A stretch of 64,000 nt of DNA, from the NCBI RefSeq assembly GCF_013282095.1, contig NZ_BLTJ01000006.1:1-64000 (forward strand), read 5' to 3'. This DNA is from Enterocloster alcoholdehydrogenati. GTDB taxonomy: Bacteria > Bacillota > Clostridia > Lachnospirales > Lachnospiraceae. The position numbers and the translations under genes were made by a program. Shown here piece by piece: positions 43,952 through 51,094 of this stretch. The notes beneath the pieces were generated by a model, which was not told the DNA's origin, ran no database searches, and worked only from the letters and a program-made list of their open reading frames with translations. The stretch's first letter is position 1, and each line of letters opens with the position of its first letter.

Positions 43952-44242
43952 ATGAACGAAAATTACACCTATATTCTGCGATGTGCAGACGGAACCTACT
44001 ACTGCGGCTGGACCAACAATCTGGACAGGCGCTTAAAGGCCCACAATGAGGGAAAAGGAGCAAAATACACCAGGCCCCGCAGACCGGTGGTTCTGGTTTA
44101 TTATGAGGCCTTTTCCACGAAGGAAGAGGCCATGAAACGGGAATATCAAATAAAACAGCTCCCCCGAAAGAAAAAGGAGGAGCTGATCTTTATGCGACAA
44201 ACTGATACATCATCATATAATGGCAGAGGCTGCCGCCCATAA
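43952..44242 (+). CDS. GIY-YIG endonuclease-like small protein (YhbQ/UPF0213 type)
   Basis: 96 residues from the ATG at 43952, where the family begins: [20 protein letters not shown] with the paired tyrosines of the GIY-YIG core, then [19 protein letters not shown] and RREYQIKQL-like helix [20 protein letters not shown]. Single-domain GIY-YIG proteins of this kind act on damaged or branched DNA in E. coli (YhbQ); the role here is unknown. Its 3' end overlaps the convergent hemolysin III gene by 53 bases. Confidence 0.88.
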   Translation: MNENYTYILRCADGTYYCGWTNNLDRRLKAHNEGKGAKYTRPRRPVVLVYYEAFSTKEEAMKREYQIKQLPRKKKEELIFMRQTDTSSYNGRGCRP

Positions 44243-44861
44243 CAAAGAGATGGAAAATCTCGTGGGAACCGAAGTACCGGTGCCTGGAATTGAAAACAGG
44301 CAGCTTCAGGGCGTAAATGATGCCGCCCAGGGTATAGATGATGCCTCCTGCCAGCAGCCATATAAATCCTTCCCTAGGAAGGGCAGTGAGGATCTTTGAA
44401 AATGCCAGGACACATACCCAGCCCATGGCAATGTACACCATGGAGGAAAACCATTTGGGACAGGTGATCCAGAAGGCGTTGATCAGGATTCCCAAAAAGG
44501 CAATGATCCATACCAGCCCCAAAAGGAACCAGCCTGTTTCATCCCCCAGCACAATAAGGCATACCGGAGTGTAGGTGCCGGCGATCAGCACAAAAATCAT
44601 CATGTGATCGATTTTGCGCAGCAGGCGGTTCACCTTTGGGGAAATGTCCAGCGTATGATAGATGGTGCTGGCTGCATAAAGTCCTACCATACTCAGGATG
44701 AAAACTGCCAGAGCTGCCAGATGGAACTGCGCCGGAGAACGGGAACCCTTGATGAGAAGGGGAACCGCCGCTGCCGCTGCCAGAATCATGGCTGTGAAAT
44801 GAGTCAGGGCGCTGCCGGGATCTTTTATTTTGAGAATATTGCGTTTTATTTTCTGTGCCAT
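44190..44861 (-). CDS. Hemolysin III family protein (PAQR superfamily)
   Basis: 223 residues from the ATG at 44861, which has AAGGAGG directly upstream (a start at 44897 has none). Seven membrane helices with the conserved residues of the family: [13 protein letters not shown] with the Ser/His pair, [20 protein letters not shown] with Asp and His, and [20 protein letters not shown] with two His, forming the metal site. Possible lipid hydrolase or receptor-like function; the haemolysin name comes from a single old assay. The AT-rich upstream region has a 25-bp palindrome. Confidence 0.93.
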   Translation of the reverse strand: MAQKIKRNILKIKDPGSALTHFTAMILAAAAAVPLLIKGSRSPAQFHLAALAVFILSMVGLYAASTIYHTLDISPKVNRLLRKIDHMMIFVLIAGTYTPVCLIVLGDETGWFLLGLVWIIAFLGILINAFWITCPKWFSSMVYIAMGWVCVLAFSKILTALPREGFIWLLAGGIIYTLGGIIYALKLPVFNSRHRYFGSHEIFHLFVMGGSLCHYMMMYQFVA

Positions 44862-44915
44862 TGCAGATACCTCCTTTTTAATCGTAGAATTTAACATAAA
44901 GTTATAATAACTAAT

Positions 44916-44940
44916 TTATGTAGTTTTTAATACTACATAA
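44916..44940. promoter_or_regulatory. 25-bp palindrome upstream of the hemolysin III gene
   Basis: Perfect 9-bp arms TTATGTAGT / ACTACATAA with a 7-base spacer. Size and symmetry fit an operator for a dimeric HTH regulator. It sits 55-80 bases upstream of the minus-strand start and about 150 bases from the RluA-like gene. Confidence 0.45.
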
Positions 44941-45053
44941 TACCGTAATACATACTATACACGGAATACGAAAAATATGCAATACTTTTGAAAAAATACT
45001 GCAGCTGTTCAGAACGACGGGAAAATACTTGATCCTGAATCGTTACAAAATAC
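44929..45053. repeat. Eight copies of AATAC in an AT-rich intergenic stretch
   Basis: AATAC on the plus strand at 44929, 44939, 44947, 44965, 44981, 44995, 45024 and 45049. They fill the divergent intergenic region next to the DnaA-box-like array. The meaning is unknown: iteron-like, promoter-linked, or compositional. Confidence 0.4.
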
Positions 45054-45090
45054 GTTTAATATCAAAGTAATTGATAGGAAAGGATTTACT

Positions 45091-45912
45091 ATGCTTTCTG
45101 TATTATATGAGGATAAAGATATTCTGGCAGTCATCAAGCCGGCAGGGATAGAATCCCAGTCGGCCAGAGGCTTTGCAAGGGATATGGTAAGCGAGATCCG
45201 GCGGTATCTTGCCGCACCTTTGGGAAATCCACAAAATATCCACAAATTAGCCACAAAATCATCCACAAGGCCCAATCGTGCCCAGCCTCCGTATGTAGGA
45301 GTTATCCACAGGTTGGATCGTCCTGTGCCGGGAATCATGGTATATGCTAAGAACCGAACTGCCGCGGGGGCACTTAGTACCTTGATGCAGCAAGGGAAGA
45401 TGGAAAAATGGTATAAGGCAGTGGTATGTGGAAAACCTGTGGATAATCAGGGGACATATGTGGATTACCTCAGACAAATACAGGGAGAAAACCGATCGGA
45501 AATTGTGGATAAGTCAGCGGAAGGGAGCAGGAGAGCAGAACTGAAATACCGCGTTGCAGCACAGACGGAGCGCCAGGAGGAAGGTGAAAAAATATACAGT
45601 CTCGTAGAGATCCGCCTTCTCACCGGCCGCCACCATCAGATCCGCGTTCAGTTCTCCAGCCGGGGAATCCCTCTGTACGGAGATGAAAAATATGGGACAG
45701 TATCCCTTTGCGCCGGCAGTGAGAAAACCAGCGTCCTCCCCCATTCTTTCCCCCCTCACAAGCCGACGCCCTTAGCCCTTTGTGCCTTCCGTCTTGTCTT
45801 TCCCCATCCTGTGACAGGAAAACGGCTGGAATTTCAGATGGAGCCTTCCGGAGGAGCCTTTGACTGGTTTAAAACGGCAGAATCGGAAAGTTTAGGGACT
45901 GAAACGGTTTAA
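45091..45912 (+). CDS. RluA-family RNA pseudouridine synthase
   Basis: 273 residues. The catalytic motif HRLDRPVPGIMVYAKN carries the nucleophilic Asp; downstream LLTGRHHQIRVQFSSRGIPL and LYGDEKYG are the usual family blocks. It converts uridine to pseudouridine in rRNA or tRNA. No S4 domain. Two oddities. Residues about 46-66 (NIHKLATKSSTRPNRAQ) look like an insertion relative to family members, which go straight from the helix to PYVGVIHRLD. The DNA for this insert and for about 200 bases beyond is full of DnaA-box-like sequences. ATG start after AGGAAAGG. Confidence 0.9.
   Translation: MLSVLYEDKDILAVIKPAGIESQSARGFARDMVSEIRRYLAAPLGNPQNIHKLATKSSTRPNRAQPPYVGVIHRLDRPVPGIMVYAKNRTAAGALSTLMQQGKMEKWYKAVVCGKPVDNQGTYVDYLRQIQGENRSEIVDKSAEGSRRAELKYRVAAQTERQEEGEKIYSLVEIRLLTGRHHQIRVQFSSRGIPLYGDEKYGTVSLCAGSEKTSVLPHSFPPHKPTPLALCAFRLVFPHPVTGKRLEFQMEPSGGAFDWFKTAESESLGTETV
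45225..45512. repeat. Cluster of nine DnaA-box-like sequences inside the RluA-family gene
   Basis: Plus-strand boxes: AAATCCACA 45225, ATATCCACA 45236, TTAGCCACA 45247, TCATCCACA 45259, and TTATCCACA (perfect) 45302. Minus-strand boxes: 45427-45435 (TTTTCCACA), 45438-45446 (perfect), 45459-45467 (TAATCCACA), 45504-45512 (perfect). The first four are spaced 11, 11 and 12 bases, one helical turn each; two of the inverted ones are 11 apart. The two groups point toward each other. Three exact 9-mers within 211 bases is far above chance. Confidence 0.75.
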
Positions 45913-45949
45913 AACCCGCCTTAAAACTTATTTAAAAACGTTTAAAAAA
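45908..45949 (+). repeat. Phased TTTAAAA tracts upstream of the YoaK-like gene
   Basis: TTTAAAA or CTTAAAA at 45908, 45920, 45931 and 45941, spaced 12, 11 and 10 bases. Helically phased A-tracts of this kind bend DNA, and they lie just upstream of the promoter at 45965-45993, where they could act as an UP-like element. They also lie about 400 bases from the DnaA-box-like array. Confidence 0.5.
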
Positions 45950-45964
45950 TGTTACTTTTGCAGA

Positions 45965-45993
45965 ATGACGCTGTATTTGTTTTTTGATATAAT
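45965..45993 (+). promoter_or_regulatory. Promoter of the YoaK-like gene
   Basis: ATGACG, a 17-base spacer, TATAAT. The -10 is consensus and the -35 matches four of six. The start would be near 46000, 34 bases before the ATG. Confidence 0.6.
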
Positions 45994-46033
45994 ATCAACA
46001 GGAACAGCAGGATAAGGATGAGGAGCTAAAAAC

Positions 46034-46741
46034 ATGGAACAGACGCAAAAAGTAAAGCTTGAAAAGCTGCTGCATTACAATATGACCTGTATCGGCGGTT
46101 TTATGGGAACCTGCGCGATCTGCGGTTTTGAGGGCAATTTTGCCTCTGCTCAGACTGGAAATATTATGAGCCTGACAAAGGAACTGGTAGGCGGCGACCT
46201 GTTTCAGGTATCCCTTCGTCTTGGGGCGTTGATTCTGTTCTGCCTTTCCATGGCAGTATCATTTCTGATAAAGCGTTTTTTAAAACCCGATATGGAACGT
46301 CTTTCTCTGATGGTAGATGGGGGATGTCTCCTTTTGTCACTGACTCTGCCTGAGGGGATACCTGCTATAATCCGCCTTTATCCTGTTTTTATTGCATCCA
46401 GTTTCCAGTGGGGGACATTTTCAGGAGCCGGAGGATATAACAGTGCCAGTATCTTTACAACCAACAATCTGAAACAGTGCGTGCTCAGCTGGACTCAGTA
46501 TGTCCTGGACCGGGAGGAGGCCATGCTGGACAGGGCCTGGTTTTATACCTGGACGGTTACAAGCTTTATCACCGGAGCTGTCACCGGATGCATTTCCATG
46601 CTGGATATGGGAAATAAAGGGATATTTATAGGGCTGGCTATGATCCTTTTGGCAGAGCTTATCTGCCGGCGCAAAAATAAGTGTATCCGCCGGGAGCAGG
46701 ATCAGATGGATAAGAATCCCCGCCAGGCAGCCGCCCTCTGA
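46034..46741 (+). CDS. YoaK/DUF1275 family membrane protein
   Basis: 235 residues with about six helices. The family signature is near the N-terminus: MTCIGGFMGTCAICGFEGNF followed by ASAQTGNIMSLTKELVGGD. Later helices include LGALILFCLSMAVSFLIKRF and FIGLAMILLAELIC. Function is not established; YoaK relatives are proposed transporters. Monocistronic between its own promoter and the strong terminator at 46770. Confidence 0.85.
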   Translation: MEQTQKVKLEKLLHYNMTCIGGFMGTCAICGFEGNFASAQTGNIMSLTKELVGGDLFQVSLRLGALILFCLSMAVSFLIKRFLKPDMERLSLMVDGGCLLLSLTLPEGIPAIIRLYPVFIASSFQWGTFSGAGGYNSASIFTTNNLKQCVLSWTQYVLDREEAMLDRAWFYTWTVTSFITGAVTGCISMLDMGNKGIFIGLAMILLAELICRRKNKCIRREQDQMDKNPRQAAAL

Positions 46742-46769
46742 GGCAGACTGAGGCGGGAAGAGAATATTA

Positions 46770-46816
46770 AAAACCGGCATACAGCTGCGATTTTGTTGCA
46801 GCTGTATGCCGGTTTT
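46770..46816. terminator. Bidirectional terminator between convergent genes
   Basis: 19-bp perfect stem AAAACCGGCATACAGCTGC / GCAGCTGTATGCCGGTTTT with a 9-base loop. The AAAA/TTTT ends give a U-tract in both directions. Serves the YoaK-like gene and the convergent ABC-F gene. Confidence 0.93.
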
Positions 46817-46835
46817 GCATATCTGAAACCGCTGC

Positions 46836-48392
46836 CTATGACAGACGCAGCGCCCAGTCTCTGCAATCCCACACATCCGTTGCCAGCCCCTCATAAAACT
46901 CCGGCTCATGGCAGATGAGAAGGATGCTTCCCTTATACTCTTTTAATGCCCTTTTAAGCTCCGCTTTGGCGTCCGCGTCCAGATGGTTGGTGGGCTCGTC
47001 AAGGAGCAGTACATTGGATTCACGGTTGATCAGCTTGCACAGCCGCACTTTTGCCTGTTCGCCGCCGCTTAGCACCCGTACCTGGCTCTCGATGTGCTTG
47101 GTAGTCAGGCCGCATTTTGCCAGGGCTGACCGTACCTGATACTGGGTATAGGATGGAAATTCCTTCCATATTTCATCCAAACAGGTATTTGTGTTGCCCG
47201 GAGCCATTTCCTGTTCAAAATATCCGATGGACAGATAATCTCCCAGAGTTACACAACCGGACAGCGCCGGAGTCAGCCCAAGGATACTCTTTAAAAGCGT
47301 GGACTTTCCGATACCGTTTGCACCAACCAGCACTGCCTTCTGGCCTCGCTCCATCACCAGATTTAAGGGGCGCGATAAAGGCTCGTCGTAGCCGATCACA
47401 AGCTCTTTTGTCTCGAAAATATATTTTCCGGCTGTACGTGCCTCCAGGAAATGAAACTCCGGCTTCGGCTTTTCCTTTGCAAGTTCGATCACTTCCATTT
47501 TGTCCAGCTTTTTCTGCCGTGACATAGCCATATTCCGGGTGGAAACGCGGGCCTTGTTGCGGGCCACAAAGTCCTCCAGCTCTGCAATTTCCTGCTGCTG
47601 CCGCTTATAGGCTGCTTCCAGCTGTGCTTTTTTCACGGCGTAGACCTCCTGGAATTTATCATAATCTCCCACATACCGGTCCAAACGCTGGTTTTCCATA
47701 TGATACACCAGATTGATGACGCTGTTCAAAAATGGAATGTCATGGGAAATAAGGATAAAGGCATTCTCATAGTCCAGAAGATACCGCTTAAGCCATTCGA
47801 TGTGCTGGACGTCCAGATAATTGGTAGGCTCGTCAAGGAGCAGGATATCCGGCTTTTGCAGCAGCAGCTTTCCCAGGAGTACCTTGGTTCTCTGGCCGCC
47901 GGAAAGCTCTGTTACATCACGCTCCATTCCGATCTCGTCTAAACCAAGGGCTCTGCCCACCTCGTCTACCTTGGAATCGATGACATAGAAGTCGTGAGCC
48001 ATGAGAAGATCCTGGATGGTGCCAAGCTCCTCCATCATCTCGTTCATCTGATCCTCATCTGCTTCGCCCATGCGGTCGCAGATGGTATTCATCTTCGCCT
48101 CCATATCAAATAAGGGTGCAAAGGCGCTCTTTAGCACCTGACGGATGGTCATTCCCTTTTCGAGGACTGTGTGCTGGTCCAGGTAGCCTACATTTACATT
48201 TTTTGCCCACTCTACCTTTCCCTCGTCGGGCATCAGCTTTCCCGTGATGATGTTCATAAAGGTGGACTTTCCCTCTCCGTTTGCACCCACAAGGCCGATG
48301 TGCTCTCCTTTTAAAAGACGGAAGGACACATCCTGGAAAATGGCCCTGTCTCCAAAGCCATGGCTTAAGTGTTCTACATTTAAAATACTCAT
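46836..48392 (-). CDS. ABC-F family ATPase
   Basis: 518 residues, two ABC domains on one chain and no membrane segment, so a ribosome-associated ABC-F protein. First domain: GLVGANGEGKSTFMNII, signature VTELSGGQRTKVLLGKLL, Walker B ILLLDEPTNYLDVQHIEWL. A charged linker (about 240-310, rich in Lys, Gln and Arg, with KRQQQEIAELEDFVARNK) is the P-site tRNA-interaction motif region. Second domain: LVGANGIGKSTLLKSILG, VRVLSGGEQAKVRL, VLLLDEPTNHLDADAKAEL. Closest in build to YkpA/YbiT-type proteins; antibiotic-resistance function cannot be read off. Confidence 0.93.
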   Translation of the reverse strand: MSILNVEHLSHGFGDRAIFQDVSFRLLKGEHIGLVGANGEGKSTFMNIITGKLMPDEGKVEWAKNVNVGYLDQHTVLEKGMTIRQVLKSAFAPLFDMEAKMNTICDRMGEADEDQMNEMMEELGTIQDLLMAHDFYVIDSKVDEVGRALGLDEIGMERDVTELSGGQRTKVLLGKLLLQKPDILLLDEPTNYLDVQHIEWLKRYLLDYENAFILISHDIPFLNSVINLVYHMENQRLDRYVGDYDKFQEVYAVKKAQLEAAYKRQQQEIAELEDFVARNKARVSTRNMAMSRQKKLDKMEVIELAKEKPKPEFHFLEARTAGKYIFETKELVIGYDEPLSRPLNLVMERGQKAVLVGANGIGKSTLLKSILGLTPALSGCVTLGDYLSIGYFEQEMAPGNTNTCLDEIWKEFPSYTQYQVRSALAKCGLTTKHIESQVRVLSGGEQAKVRLCKLINRESNVLLLDEPTNHLDADAKAELKRALKEYKGSILLICHEPEFYEGLATDVWDCRDWALRLS

Positions 48393-48506
48393 GTTTCGTT
48401 CAAACTCCTTATATCTGCTGTTAAGTGTCAGGCATATTCCAGTCGATTGTACATGAGAACCGGGGCGGTGGCAAGGTTTTTCCGAAAAATGTCCCGGCTT
48501 TTGAGG

Positions 48507-49169
48507 CTAAAGGCTCTGTTTTAGCTGAAAATAGTTCCGTTCTGTTTCCAGTATGCCCTCATCCCGCATCCGTCCAAGCTCCGCCGACATGGCGCTGCGG
48601 TCCACACTTAAGTAGTCTGCCAGCTGCTGCCGGTTAAAGGGGATAGTAAACTCTCTGCTCTGATGCACCGCAGCCTGAAAGGACAGATAGGACAGGAGAC
48701 GCCCCCGGATGGATTTTGGAGAGGTATGGAAAATGCGTCTGGACAGGTTCAGGTTCTTTCGGGCTGACAGAAGCAGGAGGTTTTGAACCAGTCGGCTGTG
48801 ATGGGAACAGGCCGAGGGACAGGAAGTCAGCACCCGGCTGGCATTTAAAAAGAGGATGTCACAGTTTTCCGCCGCCACGGCGCTGACCATCATGGGTTCG
48901 CCGGGTATGCAGGCGTAGGTTTCAGCGAAAACCTGCCCCGGCCCAACGCTGTCCAGAACGCTTTTATTGCCCCAGAGATCGTCATTTTCAATCTGTACCC
49001 GGCCTGCCAGCACCAGGCCGATGGAACGGACGGTGTCTCCTGCGTGCAGGATGACAGTTCCTCTGGAAAAGGATTGCTCCTTTGTGCCCAGACATTTTAA
49101 CATAGCGCCGATTTCTTCTGTGGACGAGCCCTGAAAAAGCAGGGTGCTTTGTAAGAAATTCAGATCCAT
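48507..49169 (-). CDS. Crp/Fnr-family transcription regulator
   Basis: 220 residues from the ATG at 49169 (AAAGGAGATAAA upstream). The cyclic-nucleotide-binding fold at 15-115 (GTVILHAGDTVRSIGLVLAG, GQVFAETYACIPGEPMMVSA) lacks an N-terminal Fe-S cysteine cluster and a clear cAMP phosphate cassette. C-terminal winged helix (RQQLADYLSVDRSAMSAELG). It is divergent from the ferredoxin-like gene; such pairs in clostridia often accompany hydroxylamine reductase (hcp), which is absent here. It probably controls its neighbour and itself through the palindrome at 49182. Confidence 0.9.
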   Translation of the reverse strand: MDLNFLQSTLLFQGSSTEEIGAMLKCLGTKEQSFSRGTVILHAGDTVRSIGLVLAGRVQIENDDLWGNKSVLDSVGPGQVFAETYACIPGEPMMVSAVAAENCDILFLNASRVLTSCPSACSHHSRLVQNLLLLSARKNLNLSRRIFHTSPKSIRGRLLSYLSFQAAVHQSREFTIPFNRQQLADYLSVDRSAMSAELGRMRDEGILETERNYFQLKQSL

Positions 49170-49181
49170 TTTATCTCCTTT

Positions 49182-49197
49182 TGTTGTAGAAACAACA
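49182..49197. promoter_or_regulatory. Small palindrome in the crp/ferredoxin divergent region
   Basis: TGTTG / CAACA separated by six bases (TAGAAA), 13 bases upstream of the regulator's start codon and about 65 from the ferredoxin gene. Symmetric, so a plausible autoregulatory site of the Crp/Fnr protein, but shorter than the classic 22-bp sites. Confidence 0.35.
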
Positions 49198-49262
49198 TAC
49201 TTTTGGGGTTGATTGTAGTATACTCCGGTCATAAAGTCAAGATTCATGCCGGAGGGAACCAT

Positions 49263-49994
49263 ATGATAAGAAGGATTATTCACATTGATGAAGAAAAATG
49301 TACTGGATGCGGCCTCTGTGCCGAAGCCTGCCATGAGGGAGCCATTGCCATGGTAGACGGAAAGGCAAAGCTGATGCGGGACGATTACTGCGACGGTTTA
49401 GGTGACTGTCTGCCGGCCTGTCCCACAGAGGCCATTTCCTTTGTGGAACGGGAGGCTGCAGCCTATGACGAGGCAGCAGTGGAGGAAAATAAAAAGAGAA
49501 AGGCGGCCCATAAAGCAGTGGCAGGCGGCTGTCCTGGAAGCCGGATGCAGCTTTTTAACCGCACCCAGGAGAATGAGACAGATGCCAAAGGGGCTCAGAC
49601 AGAAGCGTCAGAACCGTATACGGCTCCGGCCTCTGAACTTCGCCAGTGGCCCGTTCAGATCAAACTGGTGCCGGTGAACGCCCCCTATTTTAAAGATGCG
49701 AAGCTGCTGATCGCCGCTGACTGCACCGCTTATGCCTATGCCCGTTTTCACCAGGATTTTATGAGGGGTAAAGTAACGATCGTGGGCTGTCCCAAGCTGG
49801 ACGAGGGAGATTACACCGAGAAGCTGACCCAGATTATTTCCCAAAATGATATTAGAAGCGTAACCATTGTCCGTATGGAGGTTCCATGCTGCAAAGGCCT
49901 GGAGCAGGCGGCTGTCAATGCCTTAAAAGCAAGCGGGAAATTCCTGCCCTGGCAGTCAGTGACGCTGTCGCTGGACGGACGTATTTTAGACTAA
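49263..49994 (+). CDS. Ferredoxin-like 4Fe-4S iron-sulfur protein
   Basis: 243 residues from the ATG at 49263 (GGAGG upstream). Two 4Fe-4S motifs lie in the first 60 residues: CTGCGLCAEACHEGA and CDGLGDCLPACPTEA. A 190-residue C-terminal domain has conserved cysteines GGCPGS, IAADCTAYAY, IVGCPKLDEGDYTEKL and VPCCKGLEQA, suggesting further metal or substrate binding. Divergent from the Crp/Fnr gene. In clostridia this Crp/Fnr-ferredoxin pair is often linked to nitrosative-stress or hydroxylamine metabolism. Electron-carrier role inferred. Confidence 0.88.
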   Translation: MIRRIIHIDEEKCTGCGLCAEACHEGAIAMVDGKAKLMRDDYCDGLGDCLPACPTEAISFVEREAAAYDEAAVEENKKRKAAHKAVAGGCPGSRMQLFNRTQENETDAKGAQTEASEPYTAPASELRQWPVQIKLVPVNAPYFKDAKLLIAADCTAYAYARFHQDFMRGKVTIVGCPKLDEGDYTEKLTQIISQNDIRSVTIVRMEVPCCKGLEQAAVNALKASGKFLPWQSVTLSLDGRILD

Positions 49995-50002
49995 AGAGAG
50001 TC

Positions 50003-50024
50003 CCCCTGTGTGTATGCACAGGGG
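50003..50024 (+). terminator. Terminator of the ferredoxin-like gene
   Basis: 8-bp perfect stem CCCCTGTG / CACAGGGG, loop TGTATG, followed by TATTCTCATTT. Confidence 0.75.
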
Positions 50025-50087
50025 TATTCTCATTTCCAGATAAAAAATTATCTTGAAAAAATCCCCCAAAATGGGTAAACTGTTATC

Positions 50088-51038
50088 ATGGAATTATTAT
50101 ATAGGAAAACAACGGATGGGATCTGCCTGGAGCGCTGCTATACCCTGGACGGCGCTCCCGTCCTTCCGGATTATATGGATGGGATGCCGGTAACGGAGCT
50201 GGAACGGTATCTTTTTTCACAGACTGTTCGGGGGAGGGAGACACCGCCGGATCATCTGAGGGAGGAACCCCAGCTTTGCGGACGGGCTGTTAAGGAGTTA
50301 GCGCTCCCGCAGCATCTAAAAAAAGTGGGAGCCTATGCTTTTTATAATTGCTCTGAACTAAAGACGCTGTCGTTTGGGAGTACGGTGCAGGATTGGGGAG
50401 CAGGGGTGTTTACCGGCTGTACAGGTATTAACTCCCTGCGGATTCGGATAGTTCCCGGCAGTAAGTCCTGTTTTAAGGAGGTTTTGTCCGAGCTTCGCCA
50501 GGAACTGACTGTGGAATATCTGGACGAGGAAGGACGGCTTCTTGCGAAGCTGATTTTTCCGGAATTTTTCGAGGATTCCGTGGAAAACACCCCGGCCCGG
50601 ATCATTATGCGAAAGATGCACGGCTGCGGCCATATGTACCGCTATTGTTTTTCAGGGACGGAGTTTTTGTTCAGGGAGTATGACAGGCTCTTTCCCAATG
50701 CGGTAATCGTGGAGCGGCCAAAGCTTGTGACGCAGCTGGCCCTTTACCGCCTCTACTGGCCCTATGGACTTACGGAGGAATGGAAGGGAGGGTACTGGGA
50801 CTATTTAAAACAGCACCCCATGGAAGCCGTAAAAGGGCTTATGACCCGCAGGGAGGATGATATTTTAAGATGGCTTTCCTGCCAGGAGGAGGCAGATGCG
50901 TCCTTTTTGGCTGCGGCCCTCAAGGCGGCTGAGAGGGAAGAGGATCCCCAGTCATCCGCCCTGCTGCTGGACGCCGTGCACCGGCGGTTCGGTTCGGAGA
51001 GAAGAAAGCAGGCTGCGGCCCGCACCTTTGAGCTTTAG
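50088..51038 (+). CDS. Protein with a short BspA-like leucine-rich repeat segment
   Basis: 316 residues, no signal peptide. Residues about 65-125 contain two or three LRR_5-type units (LPQHLKKVGAYAFYNCSELK, TLSFGSTVQDWGAGVFTGCT). The rest is helical (RIIMRKMHGCGHMYRYCFSG, AALKAAEREEDPQSSALLLD) and unrecognised. Cytosolic LRR_5 proteins of this sort are common in Lachnospiraceae, with no known activity. The start has no strong ribosome site, so it may be slightly off. The 3' end lies 57 bases before the aminopeptidase. Confidence 0.72.
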   Translation: MELLYRKTTDGICLERCYTLDGAPVLPDYMDGMPVTELERYLFSQTVRGRETPPDHLREEPQLCGRAVKELALPQHLKKVGAYAFYNCSELKTLSFGSTVQDWGAGVFTGCTGINSLRIRIVPGSKSCFKEVLSELRQELTVEYLDEEGRLLAKLIFPEFFEDSVENTPARIIMRKMHGCGHMYRYCFSGTEFLFREYDRLFPNAVIVERPKLVTQLALYRLYWPYGLTEEWKGGYWDYLKQHPMEAVKGLMTRREDDILRWLSCQEEADASFLAAALKAAEREEDPQSSALLLDAVHRRFGSERRKQAAARTFEL

Positions 51039-51094
51039 GGATTTGGCTCGGAGTTTTGAAAATGAAATCAATAACCTACAGGAGGATAAACACA

